Positions 40,873 to 49,546 of a stretch of 64,000 bases of DNA are shown piece after piece; the first letter of the stretch is position 1, and each line of letters opens with the position of its first letter. The position numbers and the translations under genes are program-made. A model generated the notes under the pieces. It made no database searches. It was not told the DNA's origin and saw nothing but the letters and a program-made list of their open reading frames with translations. Location of the stretch: positions 1,488,001 through 1,552,000 of the forward strand of contig NZ_CP007215.2 of the NCBI RefSeq assembly GCF_000300455.3, in the 5' to 3' direction. Origin of the DNA: Kosakonia sacchari SP1 (GTDB taxonomy: Bacteria; Pseudomonadota; Gammaproteobacteria; Enterobacterales; Enterobacteriaceae).

Positions 40873-42087
40873 TTACTGGTGGTAACCCGAGAGGAAACGA
40901 CCAAAACGGGTTATCGCCATTTCCAGATCGTCTTCGCGCGGCAGCGTCACAATTCGCACGTGATCCGGCCATGGCCAGTTAAACGCAGACCCTTGTACCA
41001 GCAGTACTTTTTCCTGTAACAGGAAATCGAGTACCATTTTCTGATCGTCGTGAATATTGAAGCGTTTGGCGTCGATTTTCGGGAACATATACAGCGCGCC
41101 GCTTGGTTTCACGCAAGAAACCCCCGGGATCTCATTGATCAGCTCCCACGCGCGATTACGCTGCTCATACAGACGCCCGCCAGGAACAATAAATTCACTA
41201 ATGCTCTGGTAGCCGCCGAGCGCAGTCTGAATCGCGTGTTGTGCCGGAACGTTGGCGCACAGACGCATCGATGCCAGCATCTCAAGCCCTTCAATGTAGC
41301 CTTTCGCGTGTTTTTTCGGCCCGCTCAATACCATCCAGCCCTGGCGGAAACCCGCGACCCGGTAGGTTTTCGACAATCCGTTAAAGGTAATGGTGAACAG
41401 GTCCGGCGCGAGTGCGGCAATGGAGTGATGCTGCGCTTCGTCGTAAAGAATTTTGTCGTAGATTTCATCTGCAAAGATGATGAGGTTGTGCTGACGCGCG
41501 AGCTCAACGATTTCCAGCAGCAGTTCTTTTGAGTAAACCGCGCCGGTTGGGTTGTTTGGATTGATAATGACAATCCCGCGTGTACGCGGTGTAATTTTGG
41601 CGCGAATGTCGTCGAGATCAGGAAACCAGCCGGCTGACTCATCACATAAATAGTGCACCGCTTTCCCGCCGGAGAGCGAGACAGCAGCGGTCCACAGCGG
41701 GTAATCCGGTGCGGGCACCAGCATTTCGTCACCGCTGTTAAGCAACGCCTGCATCGACTGCACGATCAACTCGGAAACACCGTTGCCAATATAGATGTCT
41801 TCCACAGTGATTTCGCGCATGCCACGTGCCTGGTAGTGCTGCATGATGGCTTTACGCGCGGAATAAAGTCCTTTGGAGTCGCAGTAACCTTGCGCGCTGG
41901 GCAGGTTGCGGATCACATCAACCAGAATTTCATCCGGTGCCTCGAAGCCGAAAGGGGCTGGGTTGCCGATGTTGAGTTTGAGGACCTTGTTGCCTTCTTC
42001 TTCAAGACGTTTTGCTTCTTTCAGAACCGGGCCACGGATGTCGTAACAGACGTTATCTAATTTGCTGGATTTTTCGATGGAGGACAT
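40873..42087 (-). CDS. alaA: Glutamate-pyruvate aminotransferase AlaA
   Basis: AlaA is the main alanine-synthesising transaminase, moving amino groups from glutamate to pyruvate with pyridoxal phosphate. The PLP lysine is K240 in FNGLSKTYRVAGFRQGW, with NPNNPTGAVY (177-186) and ADEIYDKI upstream, the class I aminotransferase landmarks. It has 404 residues against 405 in E. coli, lacking the last leucine. It is divergent from lrhA across a 944-bp gap and probably cotranscribed with yfbR. Confidence 0.97.
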   Translation of the reverse strand: MSSIEKSSKLDNVCYDIRGPVLKEAKRLEEEGNKVLKLNIGNPAPFGFEAPDEILVDVIRNLPSAQGYCDSKGLYSARKAIMQHYQARGMREITVEDIYIGNGVSELIVQSMQALLNSGDEMLVPAPDYPLWTAAVSLSGGKAVHYLCDESAGWFPDLDDIRAKITPRTRGIVIINPNNPTGAVYSKELLLEIVELARQHNLIIFADEIYDKILYDEAQHHSIAALAPDLFTITFNGLSKTYRVAGFRQGWMVLSGPKKHAKGYIEGLEMLASMRLCANVPAQHAIQTALGGYQSISEFIVPGGRLYEQRNRAWELINEIPGVSCVKPSGALYMFPKIDAKRFNIHDDQKMVLDFLLQEKVLLVQGSAFNWPWPDHVRIVTLPREDDLEMAITRFGRFLSGYHQ

Positions 42088-43031
42088 GAACCTTTGACCT
42101 TTTAGCTAGAATAGCCACTGCCTGCCGTGGAAGTGAGCACGGAACAATGTACTCCCCCGTCCGGCTGTTTTGAAGGGTTTGCAGGAGAAGATTTTGTCTT
42201 AATGTCTCTGATGGTTAACGATTCTTTAACTGCTTATTAGGCTTTTTGTTTTTGTTTTTTCTGTTTTTTCTTTTATTTTGGTTTTTAATGCTGGCATTTC
42301 GTTTTGTTGTGAAGTTTTTTACCGTCTAAAAGCATTCGTTTAGTCGTGGTTTGAGGCGCTTGTGCTACGGTAGAATTCGTTCTCTGCATAAAACCCGCGC
42401 GCTGGATTACTGCCTCATTTGGCCAGGCGAAGAAATCAGTTGGCTGTAAACGCAATGTTAAGAATTATTAATAGTTAGTTCTTCACTTAATTAATAGCGA
42501 TTTAATATTGAGAATGGGAACGATGACTATCACTAATATTAATAAGATGATGGTGTGGAAGAGGTCATTTGTTTGCTTAAGATAATTCGCAATAATGCTT
42601 ATAAATATAAAGGTTTTAGGTTAAACTCGTGGGGCAAGAAATGGAACTGAGACCAAAAACCTTGCTTTAGTTAAGGTTTATTTATTAATTGTAGTTGATT
42701 GTTATTACTCGCTTTTAATTCTGACCAGTTATATAGGCTGGTTCTATATGGCGCAGTGCTATGTATAGCCTATGAACGTTGCACAAACATGTTTTTCTTA
42801 AAAGGAATAACGCGCTTTGGCATCTTTTATATATCTAAAAGGAATGGCAGAAGGCGAAATAAAGCCATTGAGTTCAGCTTGCGTTAGACAGCGAACTATA
42901 AGCACCTGAAGACTGCCAGCTTTACCTGGTTATGATCCTGCTGGATGCACTTTTTAAATGGAATTACTTAATCTTACGAGCACAGCATAAACCCGGGTCA
43001 CTCCGCGCGAACGACCCGTAAGTGAAAAATT
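42088..43031. other. Long AT-rich non-coding region between alaA and lrhA
   Basis: A 944-bp stretch without a credible gene. It has T-rich tracts around 42240-42330 and low GC compared with the flanks, a pattern that attracts H-NS. In E. coli lrhA also has a long upstream region and leader bound by regulators and small RNAs. Visible structure: a hairpin AAACCTT/AAGGTTT at 42657-42679 followed by an A/T-rich tail, and an RcsAB-like box. A 62-codon open frame at 42699-42887 lacks a ribosome site and is probably chance. Confidence 0.6.
42578..42591. promoter_or_regulatory. RcsAB-box-like element upstream of lrhA
   Basis: TAAGATAATTCGCA matches the RcsAB box TAAGAATATTCTTA at 10 of 14 positions by eye. 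RcsB is known to activate lrhA in E. coli. The distance to the start (about 440 bp) would need a long leader. Confidence 0.35.
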
Positions 43032-43970
43032 ATGATAAATGCAAATCGTCCGATATTGAATCTCGACCTCGATCTGCTGAGAACTTTCGTTGCGGTCGCC
43101 GATCTAAACACTTTTGCTGCGGCCGCTGCTGCAGTTTGTCGCACACAGTCCGCCGTAAGTCAGCAAATGCAGCGGCTTGAACAATTAGTGGGAAAAGAAT
43201 TATTTGCCCGTCATGGTCGCAATAAACTGTTAACTGAACATGGTATTCAGTTACTGGGATATGCGCGAAAGATCTTACGTTTCAATGACGAAGCATGCAC
43301 GTCGCTAATGTTTAGCAACCTTCAGGGCGTCTTAACTATTGGTGCTTCTGATGAGTCCGCGGACACGATTTTACCGTTTTTGCTTAATCGTATTAGCTCG
43401 GTATACCCGAAGCTGGCTCTTGATGTGCGCGTGAAACGCAACCCCTTTTCTGACGAGCGCGAACAAGAGCATGATGTTGATCTTGTAGTGACGACTCACT
43501 GTTCCGCGCAATTCGATTGCCTGACGTTACGTACATCGCCCACGCACTGGTACTGCTCGGCTGAGTACGTGTTACAGAAAAGTGAGGCGATACCACTGGT
43601 CCTGTTGGATGAGCCCAGCCCATTTCGCGATATGGTCATCAATTCGCTGAATGATGCGGATATTCCCTGGCGTATGGCTTATGTTGCTTCGTCGCTGTCG
43701 GCGGTAAAAGCGGCCGTAAAAGCTGGATTAGGTGTAACCGCGCGGCCGGTGGAAATGATGAGCCCTGATTTGCGCGTTCTGGGCAGAGCCGAAGGGCTGC
43801 CGCTGTTGCCGGATACGGAATATCTGCTCTGCTATAACCCGCAAAGCCGCAATGAGCTGGCACAGGTAATTTTCCAGGCCATGGAACATTATCAAAACCC
43901 CTGGCATTACAGCGGCGGTACTCCTGAAGGAGGAGGCGATCCGCTGGTTATTGAAGGGGATTTTAGCTAA
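43032..43970 (+). CDS. lrhA: LysR-type regulator LrhA
   Basis: LrhA represses flhDC (flagella, motility, chemotaxis), type 1 fimbriae and RpoS expression, and activates its own gene in E. coli. The helix-turn-helix lies in about residues 18-77 ([20 protein letters not shown]) and the effector domain follows. The 312-residue length equals E. coli; the first 120 residues are nearly identical, while the stretch around residues 137-165 ([15 protein letters not shown]) and the tail after residue 285 diverge more. It precedes nuo in the same orientation, as in E. coli. Confidence 0.95.
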   Translation: MINANRPILNLDLDLLRTFVAVADLNTFAAAAAAVCRTQSAVSQQMQRLEQLVGKELFARHGRNKLLTEHGIQLLGYARKILRFNDEACTSLMFSNLQGVLTIGASDESADTILPFLLNRISSVYPKLALDVRVKRNPFSDEREQEHDVDLVVTTHCSAQFDCLTLRTSPTHWYCSAEYVLQKSEAIPLVLLDEPSPFRDMVINSLNDADIPWRMAYVASSLSAVKAAVKAGLGVTARPVEMMSPDLRVLGRAEGLPLLPDTEYLLCYNPQSRNELAQVIFQAMEHYQNPWHYSGGTPEGGGDPLVIEGDFS

Positions 43971-44002
43971 CATTCCCTGCCAAATCTGGTAACAAAATGT
44001 AA

Positions 44003-44057
44003 GTGCAAAAATGAACCGCTGGCGGCAAAAAAGCGGTTATCGGTTCATTTTGCGCAC
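44003..44057 (+). terminator. Compound hairpin after lrhA
   Basis: AAAATGAACCG (44008-44018) can pair with CGGTTCATTTT (44041-44051), extended by GTGC with GCAC. The left arm's AACCGCT can instead pair with AGCGGTT (44032-44038). The two pairings exclude each other. It is a likely lrhA 3' structure, possibly a terminator of the T-poor kind. Confidence 0.55.
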
Positions 44058-44462
44058 AGATTATGAATTACAGAAACATCCTTCCTGAAAATTATTCTTT
44101 CTTTCAATAATTTAATGTCACTCACAGCAAGATCTGCTTTTTTCAACTATAGTCTTTTATGCCTGCTGGTCATGTTAAAAATCAAGGCGGATTGTTGCTG
44201 TTTCACTGAATGAATTAACAAAAGCGTGTCTCAGATCAAGAAAATACTCCCGTTGAGGGGGAGGAATCCGGACAAAATCCTGTCAAAATAAGCGGGTAAT
44301 TAGTGTAAAACCTCGCTACGGACACGATTCAACACCTGGATATTTCTTGTGAATGTTTGAAGCCGTTCAAGAAAACGGCACTAAATGTTAATGAATTGCT
44401 GCCGATGTAAACTAATGTGAGGAAACCTTTGTTAAAGTTGACAAAAGGTTATAGAAAGGAGT

Positions 44463-44543
44463 AAAAACCCACATCGTTTAGCTGTTTTCGCCTTTTACAC
44501 AGTTAATGTGTGGTTTTTTATTCCTCCCCGTGAATCGATGTGG
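44463..44543 (+). promoter_or_regulatory. Structured nuo leader with competing pairings
   Basis: CCACATCG (44469-44476) is fully complementary to CGATGTGG (44536-44543). The segment AAAAACCCACA containing it can instead pair with TGTGTGGTTTTT (44507-44518), which is also the arm of a short hairpin (ACACA, loop, TGTGT) followed by GG and six Ts. The layout resembles a terminator/anti-terminator, about 55-130 bp before nuoA. No trigger such as a leader peptide or known riboswitch core is visible. Confidence 0.4.
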
Positions 44544-44595
44544 CGTCATCTGCCAGCAAGAGCAGAGGTAATAACGCTACCTTTTGAGTTAAGCA

Positions 44596-45039
44596 ATGCG
44601 TATGTCAACATCCACTGAAATCATCGCTCATCACTGGGCATTCGCTATCTTTCTTATTGTCGCCATTGGCCTGTGTTGCCTGATGCTGATCGGCGGTCGG
44701 TTTTTGGGCGGTCGCGCACGCGCGAGGCACAAAAACGTTCCTTTCGAATCGGGTATCGACTCCGTCGGTTCCGCTCGCTTACGTCTATCCGCCAAGTTCT
44801 ACCTGGTGGCCATGTTCTTCGTCATCTTCGATGTGGAAGCGCTCTATTTATACGCATGGTCAACCTCCATTCGCGAGAGTGGTTGGGTCGGGTTTGTCGA
44901 AGCCGCAATTTTTATATTAGTGCTGCTGGCTGGTCTGGTTTATCTGGTGCGTATTGGCGCGCTGGATTGGACGCCCGTGCGTTCGCGCCGTGAGCAAATC
45001 AACCCAGAGACTAACAGCTACACTGACAGTCAACGCTAA
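44596..45039 (+). CDS. nuoA: NADH-quinone oxidoreductase subunit A NuoA
   Basis: NuoA is a small membrane subunit of respiratory complex I, near the quinone site with NuoH and NuoJ. Three transmembrane segments are visible, with the conserved loop [19 protein letters not shown] between segments 1 and 2 and [13 protein letters not shown] in segment 2. The 147-residue length equals E. coli. The first ATG (44596) matches the E. coli start; one two codons later is possible. First gene of the 13-gene nuo operon. Confidence 0.97.
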   Translation: MRMSTSTEIIAHHWAFAIFLIVAIGLCCLMLIGGRFLGGRARARHKNVPFESGIDSVGSARLRLSAKFYLVAMFFVIFDVEALYLYAWSTSIRESGWVGFVEAAIFILVLLAGLVYLVRIGALDWTPVRSRREQINPETNSYTDSQR

Positions 45040-45054
45040 CCGCGAGGCAATAAG

Positions 45055-45728
45055 ATGGATTATACGCTCACCCGCATAGATCCTAACGGTGAGAACGACC
45101 GTTACCCCTGCAGAAACAGGAGATCGTAACCGACCCCCTGGAACAAGAAATTAACCGTAGCGTTTATATGGGCAAACTCGAAAATGCCCTGCACGATATG
45201 GTGAACTGGGGACGTAAAAACTCAATTTGGCCATATAACTTTGGTCTGTCGTGCTGTTACGTAGAGATGGTGACATCCTTTACGGCGGTGCACGATGTTG
45301 CGCGTTTTGGTGCGGAAGTGCTGCGTGCTTCTCCTCGTCAGGCAGACCTGATGGTGGTGGCGGGCACATGCTTTACCAAAATGGCGCCGGTCATTCAGCG
45401 CCTTTACGACCAGATGCTGGAACCTAAGTGGGTTATCTCCATGGGGGCCTGCGCAAACTCTGGCGGTATGTACGACATTTACTCAGTCGTACAAGGCGTC
45501 GACAAATTTATCCCGGTGGATGTTTACATCCCTGGCTGCCCGCCGCGTCCTGAAGCCTATATGCAGGCGCTGATGCTGCTGCAGGAGTCGATTGGTAAGG
45601 AGCGTCGTCCGCTCTCGTGGGTGGTTGGCGATCAGGGCGTTTATCGCGCCAATATGCAGTCGGAACGCGACCGTAAGCGTGGCGAGCGTATCGCCGTAAC
45701 CAATCTGCGTACGCCGGACGAGATTTAA
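45055..45728 (+). CDS. nuoB: NADH-quinone oxidoreductase subunit B NuoB, with an apparent frameshift near codon 18
   Basis: NuoB holds the terminal iron-sulfur cluster N2 of complex I beside the quinone pocket. From the ATG at 45055 the frame gives [18 protein letters not shown] as in E. coli, then runs out of frame and stops at 45127-45129. Adding one base in the C-run at 45105-45108 restores [15 protein letters not shown] and a 224-residue protein. The rest, from the ATG at 45168, is open and intact with the N2 cysteines ([23 protein letters not shown]). Compared with E. coli (220) there are four extra residues in [14 protein letters not shown]. No ribosome site precedes 45168. This is a real mutation or a sequencing error; all other nuo genes are intact, which favours the latter. 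Confidence 0.9.
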
Positions 45729-45735
45729 TTTGCGC

Positions 45736-45798
45736 CTGTGGGTAATGGAAGAAACTTCGCATTTCAATAATCCAATAACGCGAAGCCATACCCAACAG
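45736..45798 (+). other. Long hairpin between nuoB and nuoC
   Basis: CTGTGGGTAATGG (45736-45748) pairs imperfectly with CCATACCCAACAG (45786-45798), and inside it CTTCGC (45755-45760) pairs with GCGAAG (45780-45785). The whole 89-bp gap is thus one stem-loop. It lacks a T-tract and lies inside an operon, so RNA processing or stability is likelier than termination. Confidence 0.55.
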
Positions 45799-45817
45799 TC
45801 ACCACGGACCCTTTGCA

Positions 45818-47620
45818 ATGGTGAACAATATGACCGATTTAACTGCGCAAGAAGCCGCATGGCAGACCCGGGATCATCTGGATGATCCGGTCATTGGCGA
45901 ATTGCGCAACCGTTTTGGGCCGGATGCCTTTACCGTTCAGGCGACCCGCACCGGGGTACCCGTCGTTTGGGTTAAGCGTGAGCAGTTGCTGGAAGTGGTC
46001 GATTTCTTAAAGAAATTACCGAAACCATACGTCATGCTGTTCGATTTGCACGGCATGGACGAACGTCTACGCACACACCGCGCCGGTTTGCCCGCCGCGG
46101 ATTTTTCCGTTTTCTACCACTTCATTTCCATCGATCGCAACCGCGACATCATGCTGAAAGTGGCGCTGGCTGAAAACGATCTGAATGTGCCGACAATTAC
46201 CAAACTTTTCCCGAACGCCAACTGGTATGAGCGTGAAACTTGGGAGATGTTTGGCGTTACCTTTAATGGTCACCCGCACCTGACGCGCATCATGATGCCG
46301 CAAACCTGGACGGGTCACCCGCTGCGTAAAGATTACCCGGCGCGCGCGACTGAATTCGATCCGTTTGAGCTGACCAAAGCCAAGCAGGATCTGGAAATGG
46401 AAGCGTTGACCTTCAAGCCGGAAGACTGGGGCATGAAACGCGGCACCGAAAACGAGGACTTTATGTTCCTCAACCTCGGCCCGAACCACCCCTCTGCGCA
46501 TGGTGCGTTCCGTATCATTCTGCAACTGGACGGCGAAGAGATCGTCGACTGCGTGCCGGATATCGGTTACCACCATCGTGGCGCGGAGAAAATGGGTGAG
46601 CGCCAGTCCTGGCACAGCTACATTCCTTACACCGACCGTATCGAGTATCTCGGCGGTTGCGTAAACGAAATGCCTTACGTGCTGGCGGTGGAAAAACTGG
46701 CCGGTATCACCGTGCCGGATCGCGTCAACGTGATCCGCGTGATGCTGTCTGAACTGTTCCGCATCAATAGCCACCTGCTTTATATCTCAACCTTTATCCA
46801 GGACGTCGGCGCAATGACGCCGGTGTTCTTCGCCTTTACCGATCGTCAGAAAATTTACGATCTGGTGGAAGCGATCACCGGTTTCCGTATGCACCCGGCC
46901 TGGTTCCGCATTGGCGGCGTGGCGCACGATCTGCCGCGTGGTTGGGATCGTCTGCTGCGTGAGTTCCTTGACTGGATGCCAAAACGGCTGGCCTCTTACG
47001 AGAAAGCGGCGCTGCGTAACACCATTCTGAAAGGCCGCTCGCAGGGCGTTGCCGCTTACAACGCGAAAGAAGCGCTGGAGTGGGGCACGACCGGTGCAGG
47101 CCTGCGTGCGACCGGCATCAATTTTGACGTGCGTAAAGCGCGCCCGTACTCCGGTTACGAGAACTTCGACTTTGAAATCCCGGTTGGCGGTGGCGTGAGC
47201 GACTGCTACACCCGCGTGATGCTGAAAGTTGAAGAGTTGCGCCAGAGCCTGCGCATTCTTGAGCAGTGCCTCAACAACATGCCGGAAGGCCCGTTCAAAG
47301 CGGATCACCCGCTGACAACGCCGCCGCCGAAAGAGCGCACGCTGCAACATATCGAAACCCTGATTACTCACTTCTTGCAGGTGTCGTGGGGCCCGGTAAT
47401 GCCGGCCAACGAATCCTTCCAGATGATTGAAGCAACTAAGGGTATTAATAGTTACTACCTAACCAGCGACGGCAGCACCATGAGCTACCGCACCCGCGTT
47501 CGTACCCCGAGTTTTGCGCACTTGCAGCAAATCCCGTCGGCCATCCGCGGCAGTCTGGTATCAGACTTGATTGTCTATCTGGGTAGTATCGATTTTGTTA
47601 TGTCAGATGTGGATCGCTAA
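45818..47620 (+). CDS. nuoC: NADH-quinone oxidoreductase fused subunit C/D NuoCD
   Basis: In enterobacteria the 30-kDa (NuoC) and 49-kDa (NuoD) subunits of complex I are one polypeptide. The 600 residues match this fusion. The amino part to about residue 190 carries the NuoC signature ([25 protein letters not shown]), and the rest the NuoD part ([14 protein letters not shown], the quinone-side region, and [12 protein letters not shown] at the end). It contributes to the quinone pocket with NuoB. It follows nuoB after a structured 89-bp gap, and nuoE starts 3 bp after its stop. Confidence 0.98.
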   Translation: MVNNMTDLTAQEAAWQTRDHLDDPVIGELRNRFGPDAFTVQATRTGVPVVWVKREQLLEVVDFLKKLPKPYVMLFDLHGMDERLRTHRAGLPAADFSVFYHFISIDRNRDIMLKVALAENDLNVPTITKLFPNANWYERETWEMFGVTFNGHPHLTRIMMPQTWTGHPLRKDYPARATEFDPFELTKAKQDLEMEALTFKPEDWGMKRGTENEDFMFLNLGPNHPSAHGAFRIILQLDGEEIVDCVPDIGYHHRGAEKMGERQSWHSYIPYTDRIEYLGGCVNEMPYVLAVEKLAGITVPDRVNVIRVMLSELFRINSHLLYISTFIQDVGAMTPVFFAFTDRQKIYDLVEAITGFRMHPAWFRIGGVAHDLPRGWDRLLREFLDWMPKRLASYEKAALRNTILKGRSQGVAAYNAKEALEWGTTGAGLRATGINFDVRKARPYSGYENFDFEIPVGGGVSDCYTRVMLKVEELRQSLRILEQCLNNMPEGPFKADHPLTTPPPKERTLQHIETLITHFLQVSWGPVMPANESFQMIEATKGINSYYLTSDGSTMSYRTRVRTPSFAHLQQIPSAIRGSLVSDLIVYLGSIDFVMSDVDR

Positions 47621-47622
47621 TT

Positions 47623-48123
47623 ATGCACGAGAATCAACAACCACAAACCGAGGCTTTTGAGCTGAGTGCGGCAGAGCGTGAGGCAATTGAGCACGAGAAG
47701 CACCACTACGAAGACCCGCGTGCGGCGTCCATTGAAGCGCTGAAGATCGTTCAGAAACAGCGTGGTTGGGTGCCGGACGGCGCAATTTACGCCATCGCTG
47801 ATGTGCTGGGCATTCCGGCGAGCGATGTTGAAGGCGTGGCAACATTCTACAGCCAGATCTTCCGCCAGCCGGTTGGCCGCCATGTTATTCGCTATTGCGA
47901 CAGCGTGGTTTGCCATATCACCGGCTATCAGGGCATTCAATCCGCGATTGAAAGCCATCTGAAGATTAAACCGGGCCAGACAACGTTCGACGGTCGCTTT
48001 ACGCTGCTGCCGACCTGCTGTCTGGGTAACTGCGATAAAGGCCCGAACATGATGATTGATGAGGACACTCACAGCCATCTGACGCCGGACGCAATCCCTG
48101 ACTTGCTGGAGCGGTATAAATGA
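47623..48123 (+). CDS. nuoE: NADH-quinone oxidoreductase subunit E NuoE
   Basis: NuoE carries the [2Fe-2S] cluster N1a in the NADH-oxidising arm. The thioredoxin-like carboxy domain has the four cysteines C92 and C97 ([11 protein letters not shown]) and C133 and C137 ([10 protein letters not shown]). It has 166 residues, like E. coli. Its stop overlaps the nuoF start (ATGA), so NuoE and NuoF, which pair in the complex, are translated together. Confidence 0.97.
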   Translation: MHENQQPQTEAFELSAAEREAIEHEKHHYEDPRAASIEALKIVQKQRGWVPDGAIYAIADVLGIPASDVEGVATFYSQIFRQPVGRHVIRYCDSVVCHITGYQGIQSAIESHLKIKPGQTTFDGRFTLLPTCCLGNCDKGPNMMIDEDTHSHLTPDAIPDLLERYK

Positions 48124-49457
48124 AAACAGTTATCCGTACTCCTGAAACGCATCCGCTGACCTGGCGTCTGCGTGATGACAAACAGCCGGTCTGGCTCGAA
48201 GAGTACCAGAGCAAAAACGGTTACGCCGGTGCGCGCAAAGCGCTGACCGGCATGGCACCGGATGAGATTGTCAACGCGGTTAAAGATTCTGGTCTGAAAG
48301 GTCGCGGTGGCGCGGGCTTCTCCACAGGTCTGAAGTGGAGCCTGATGCCGAAAGACGAATCCATGAACATCCGTTACTTGCTGTGTAACGCCGATGAAAT
48401 GGAACCGGGCACCTACAAAGACCGCCTGCTGATGGAGCAACTACCGCACCTGTTGGTGGAAGGGATGCTGATTTCGGCATTCGCGCTGAAAGCCTACCGT
48501 GGCTACATCTTCCTGCGTGGTGAATATATTGAAGCGGCGGTGCATCTGCGCCGCGCGATTGCTGAAGCAACCGAAGCCGGTTTGCTCGGCAAGAACATTC
48601 TTGGCAGCGGATTCGACTTCGAACTGTTCGTGCATACCGGTGCGGGACGTTATATCTGCGGCGAAGAAACGGCGCTGATTAACTCGCTGGAAGGCCGCCG
48701 CGCTAACCCGCGTTCCAAACCGCCATTCCCGGCAAGCTCTGGCGCATGGGGTAAACCGACGTGTGTCAACAACGTCGAAACCCTGTGTAACGTCCCGGCT
48801 ATTCTGGCGAACGGCGTTGAGTGGTATCAGAACATTTCGACCAGCAAAGATGCGGGCACCAAACTGATGGGCTTCTCCGGCCGCGTGAAGAATCCGGGTC
48901 TGTGGGAGCTGCCGTTTGGTACCACCGCGCGTGAAATCCTTGAGGATTACGCGGGCGGTATGCGTGATGGCTTGAAATTTAAAGCCTGGCAGCCGGGTGG
49001 GGCAGGTACTGACTTCCTGACCGAAGCACACCTCGACTTGCCGATGGAGTTTGAAAGCATCGGTAAAGCGGGCAGCCGTCTCGGTACGGCGCTGGCGATG
49101 GCCGTTGACCATGAAATTGGCATGGTACCGCTGGTGCGTAACCTGGAAGAGTTCTTCGCCCGCGAGTCCTGCGGCTGGTGTACGCCATGTCGCGATGGTC
49201 TGCCGTGGAGCGTGAAAATCCTGCGTGCGCTGGAGCGCGGTGAAGGCCAGCCTGGAGATATCGAGACACTTGAGCAATTGTGTCGACAACTCGGGCCGGG
49301 TAAAACCTTCTGCGCGCATGCGCCAGGTGCGGTTGAACCGTTACAGAGCGCGATTAAATATTTCCGCGAAGAGTTCGAAGCGGGCATTAAACAGCAATTC
49401 AGCAATACCCATGCAATTGGCGGTATCCAGCCAAACTTGCTGAAAGCGCGCTGGTAA
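48120..49457 (+). CDS. nuoF: NADH-quinone oxidoreductase subunit F NuoF
   Basis: NuoF binds NADH and FMN and holds cluster N3, the entry point of electrons into complex I. The NADH/FMN site shows in [16 protein letters not shown] and the conserved [19 protein letters not shown]; the [4Fe-4S] cysteines are C351, C354, C357 ([12 protein letters not shown]) and the last in KTFCAHAPG. Length 445 equals E. coli. The start overlaps the nuoE stop. A hairpin lies in the 89-bp gap before nuoG. Confidence 0.98.
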   Translation: MKTVIRTPETHPLTWRLRDDKQPVWLEEYQSKNGYAGARKALTGMAPDEIVNAVKDSGLKGRGGAGFSTGLKWSLMPKDESMNIRYLLCNADEMEPGTYKDRLLMEQLPHLLVEGMLISAFALKAYRGYIFLRGEYIEAAVHLRRAIAEATEAGLLGKNILGSGFDFELFVHTGAGRYICGEETALINSLEGRRANPRSKPPFPASSGAWGKPTCVNNVETLCNVPAILANGVEWYQNISTSKDAGTKLMGFSGRVKNPGLWELPFGTTAREILEDYAGGMRDGLKFKAWQPGGAGTDFLTEAHLDLPMEFESIGKAGSRLGTALAMAVDHEIGMVPLVRNLEEFFARESCGWCTPCRDGLPWSVKILRALERGEGQPGDIETLEQLCRQLGPGKTFCAHAPGAVEPLQSAIKYFREEFEAGIKQQFSNTHAIGGIQPNLLKARW

Positions 49458-49464
49458 TGGTTCT

Positions 49465-49487
49465 CCCTTCATCGAGCCGATGAGGGG
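49465..49487 (+). other. Hairpin between nuoF and nuoG
   Basis: CCCTTCATCG (49465-49474) and CGATGAGGGG (49478-49487) form a 10-bp stem with one G-T pair and the loop AGC. No T-tract follows. It is one of three hairpins placed at the only long gaps inside nuo. Confidence 0.6.
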
Positions 49488-49546
49488 ACGCGAACAGAAT
49501 TTTGATTAACTCTTAGTCGCTGACTGAGACAACTGGAAGCATGCTA

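Larger units (their letters stand above)
43971..44595. promoter_or_regulatory. lrhA 3' region and nuo operon promoter/leader region
   Basis: A 625-bp AT-rich gap holding the nuo promoters, which are regulated in E. coli by ArcA, NarL, FNR, IHF and Fis. I cannot place the promoters with certainty: TTGACA at 44438-44443 has no matching -10. TTGAAGCCGTTCAA (44357-44370) resembles an FNR site (TTGAT-N4-ATCAA) at 8 of 10 fixed positions. A compound hairpin lies just after lrhA and another structured zone just before nuoA. No gene seen. Confidence 0.5.

Noticed and set aside
42699-42887. 62-codon open frame in the alaA-lrhA gap
   Set aside because: It begins with TTG, has no ribosome site, no recognisable domain, and lies in AT-rich DNA where chance frames of this size are expected.
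44438-44460. TTGACA as the -35 of a nuo promoter
   Set aside because: No acceptable -10 hexamer lies 16-18 bp downstream, so I did not list it as a promoter.
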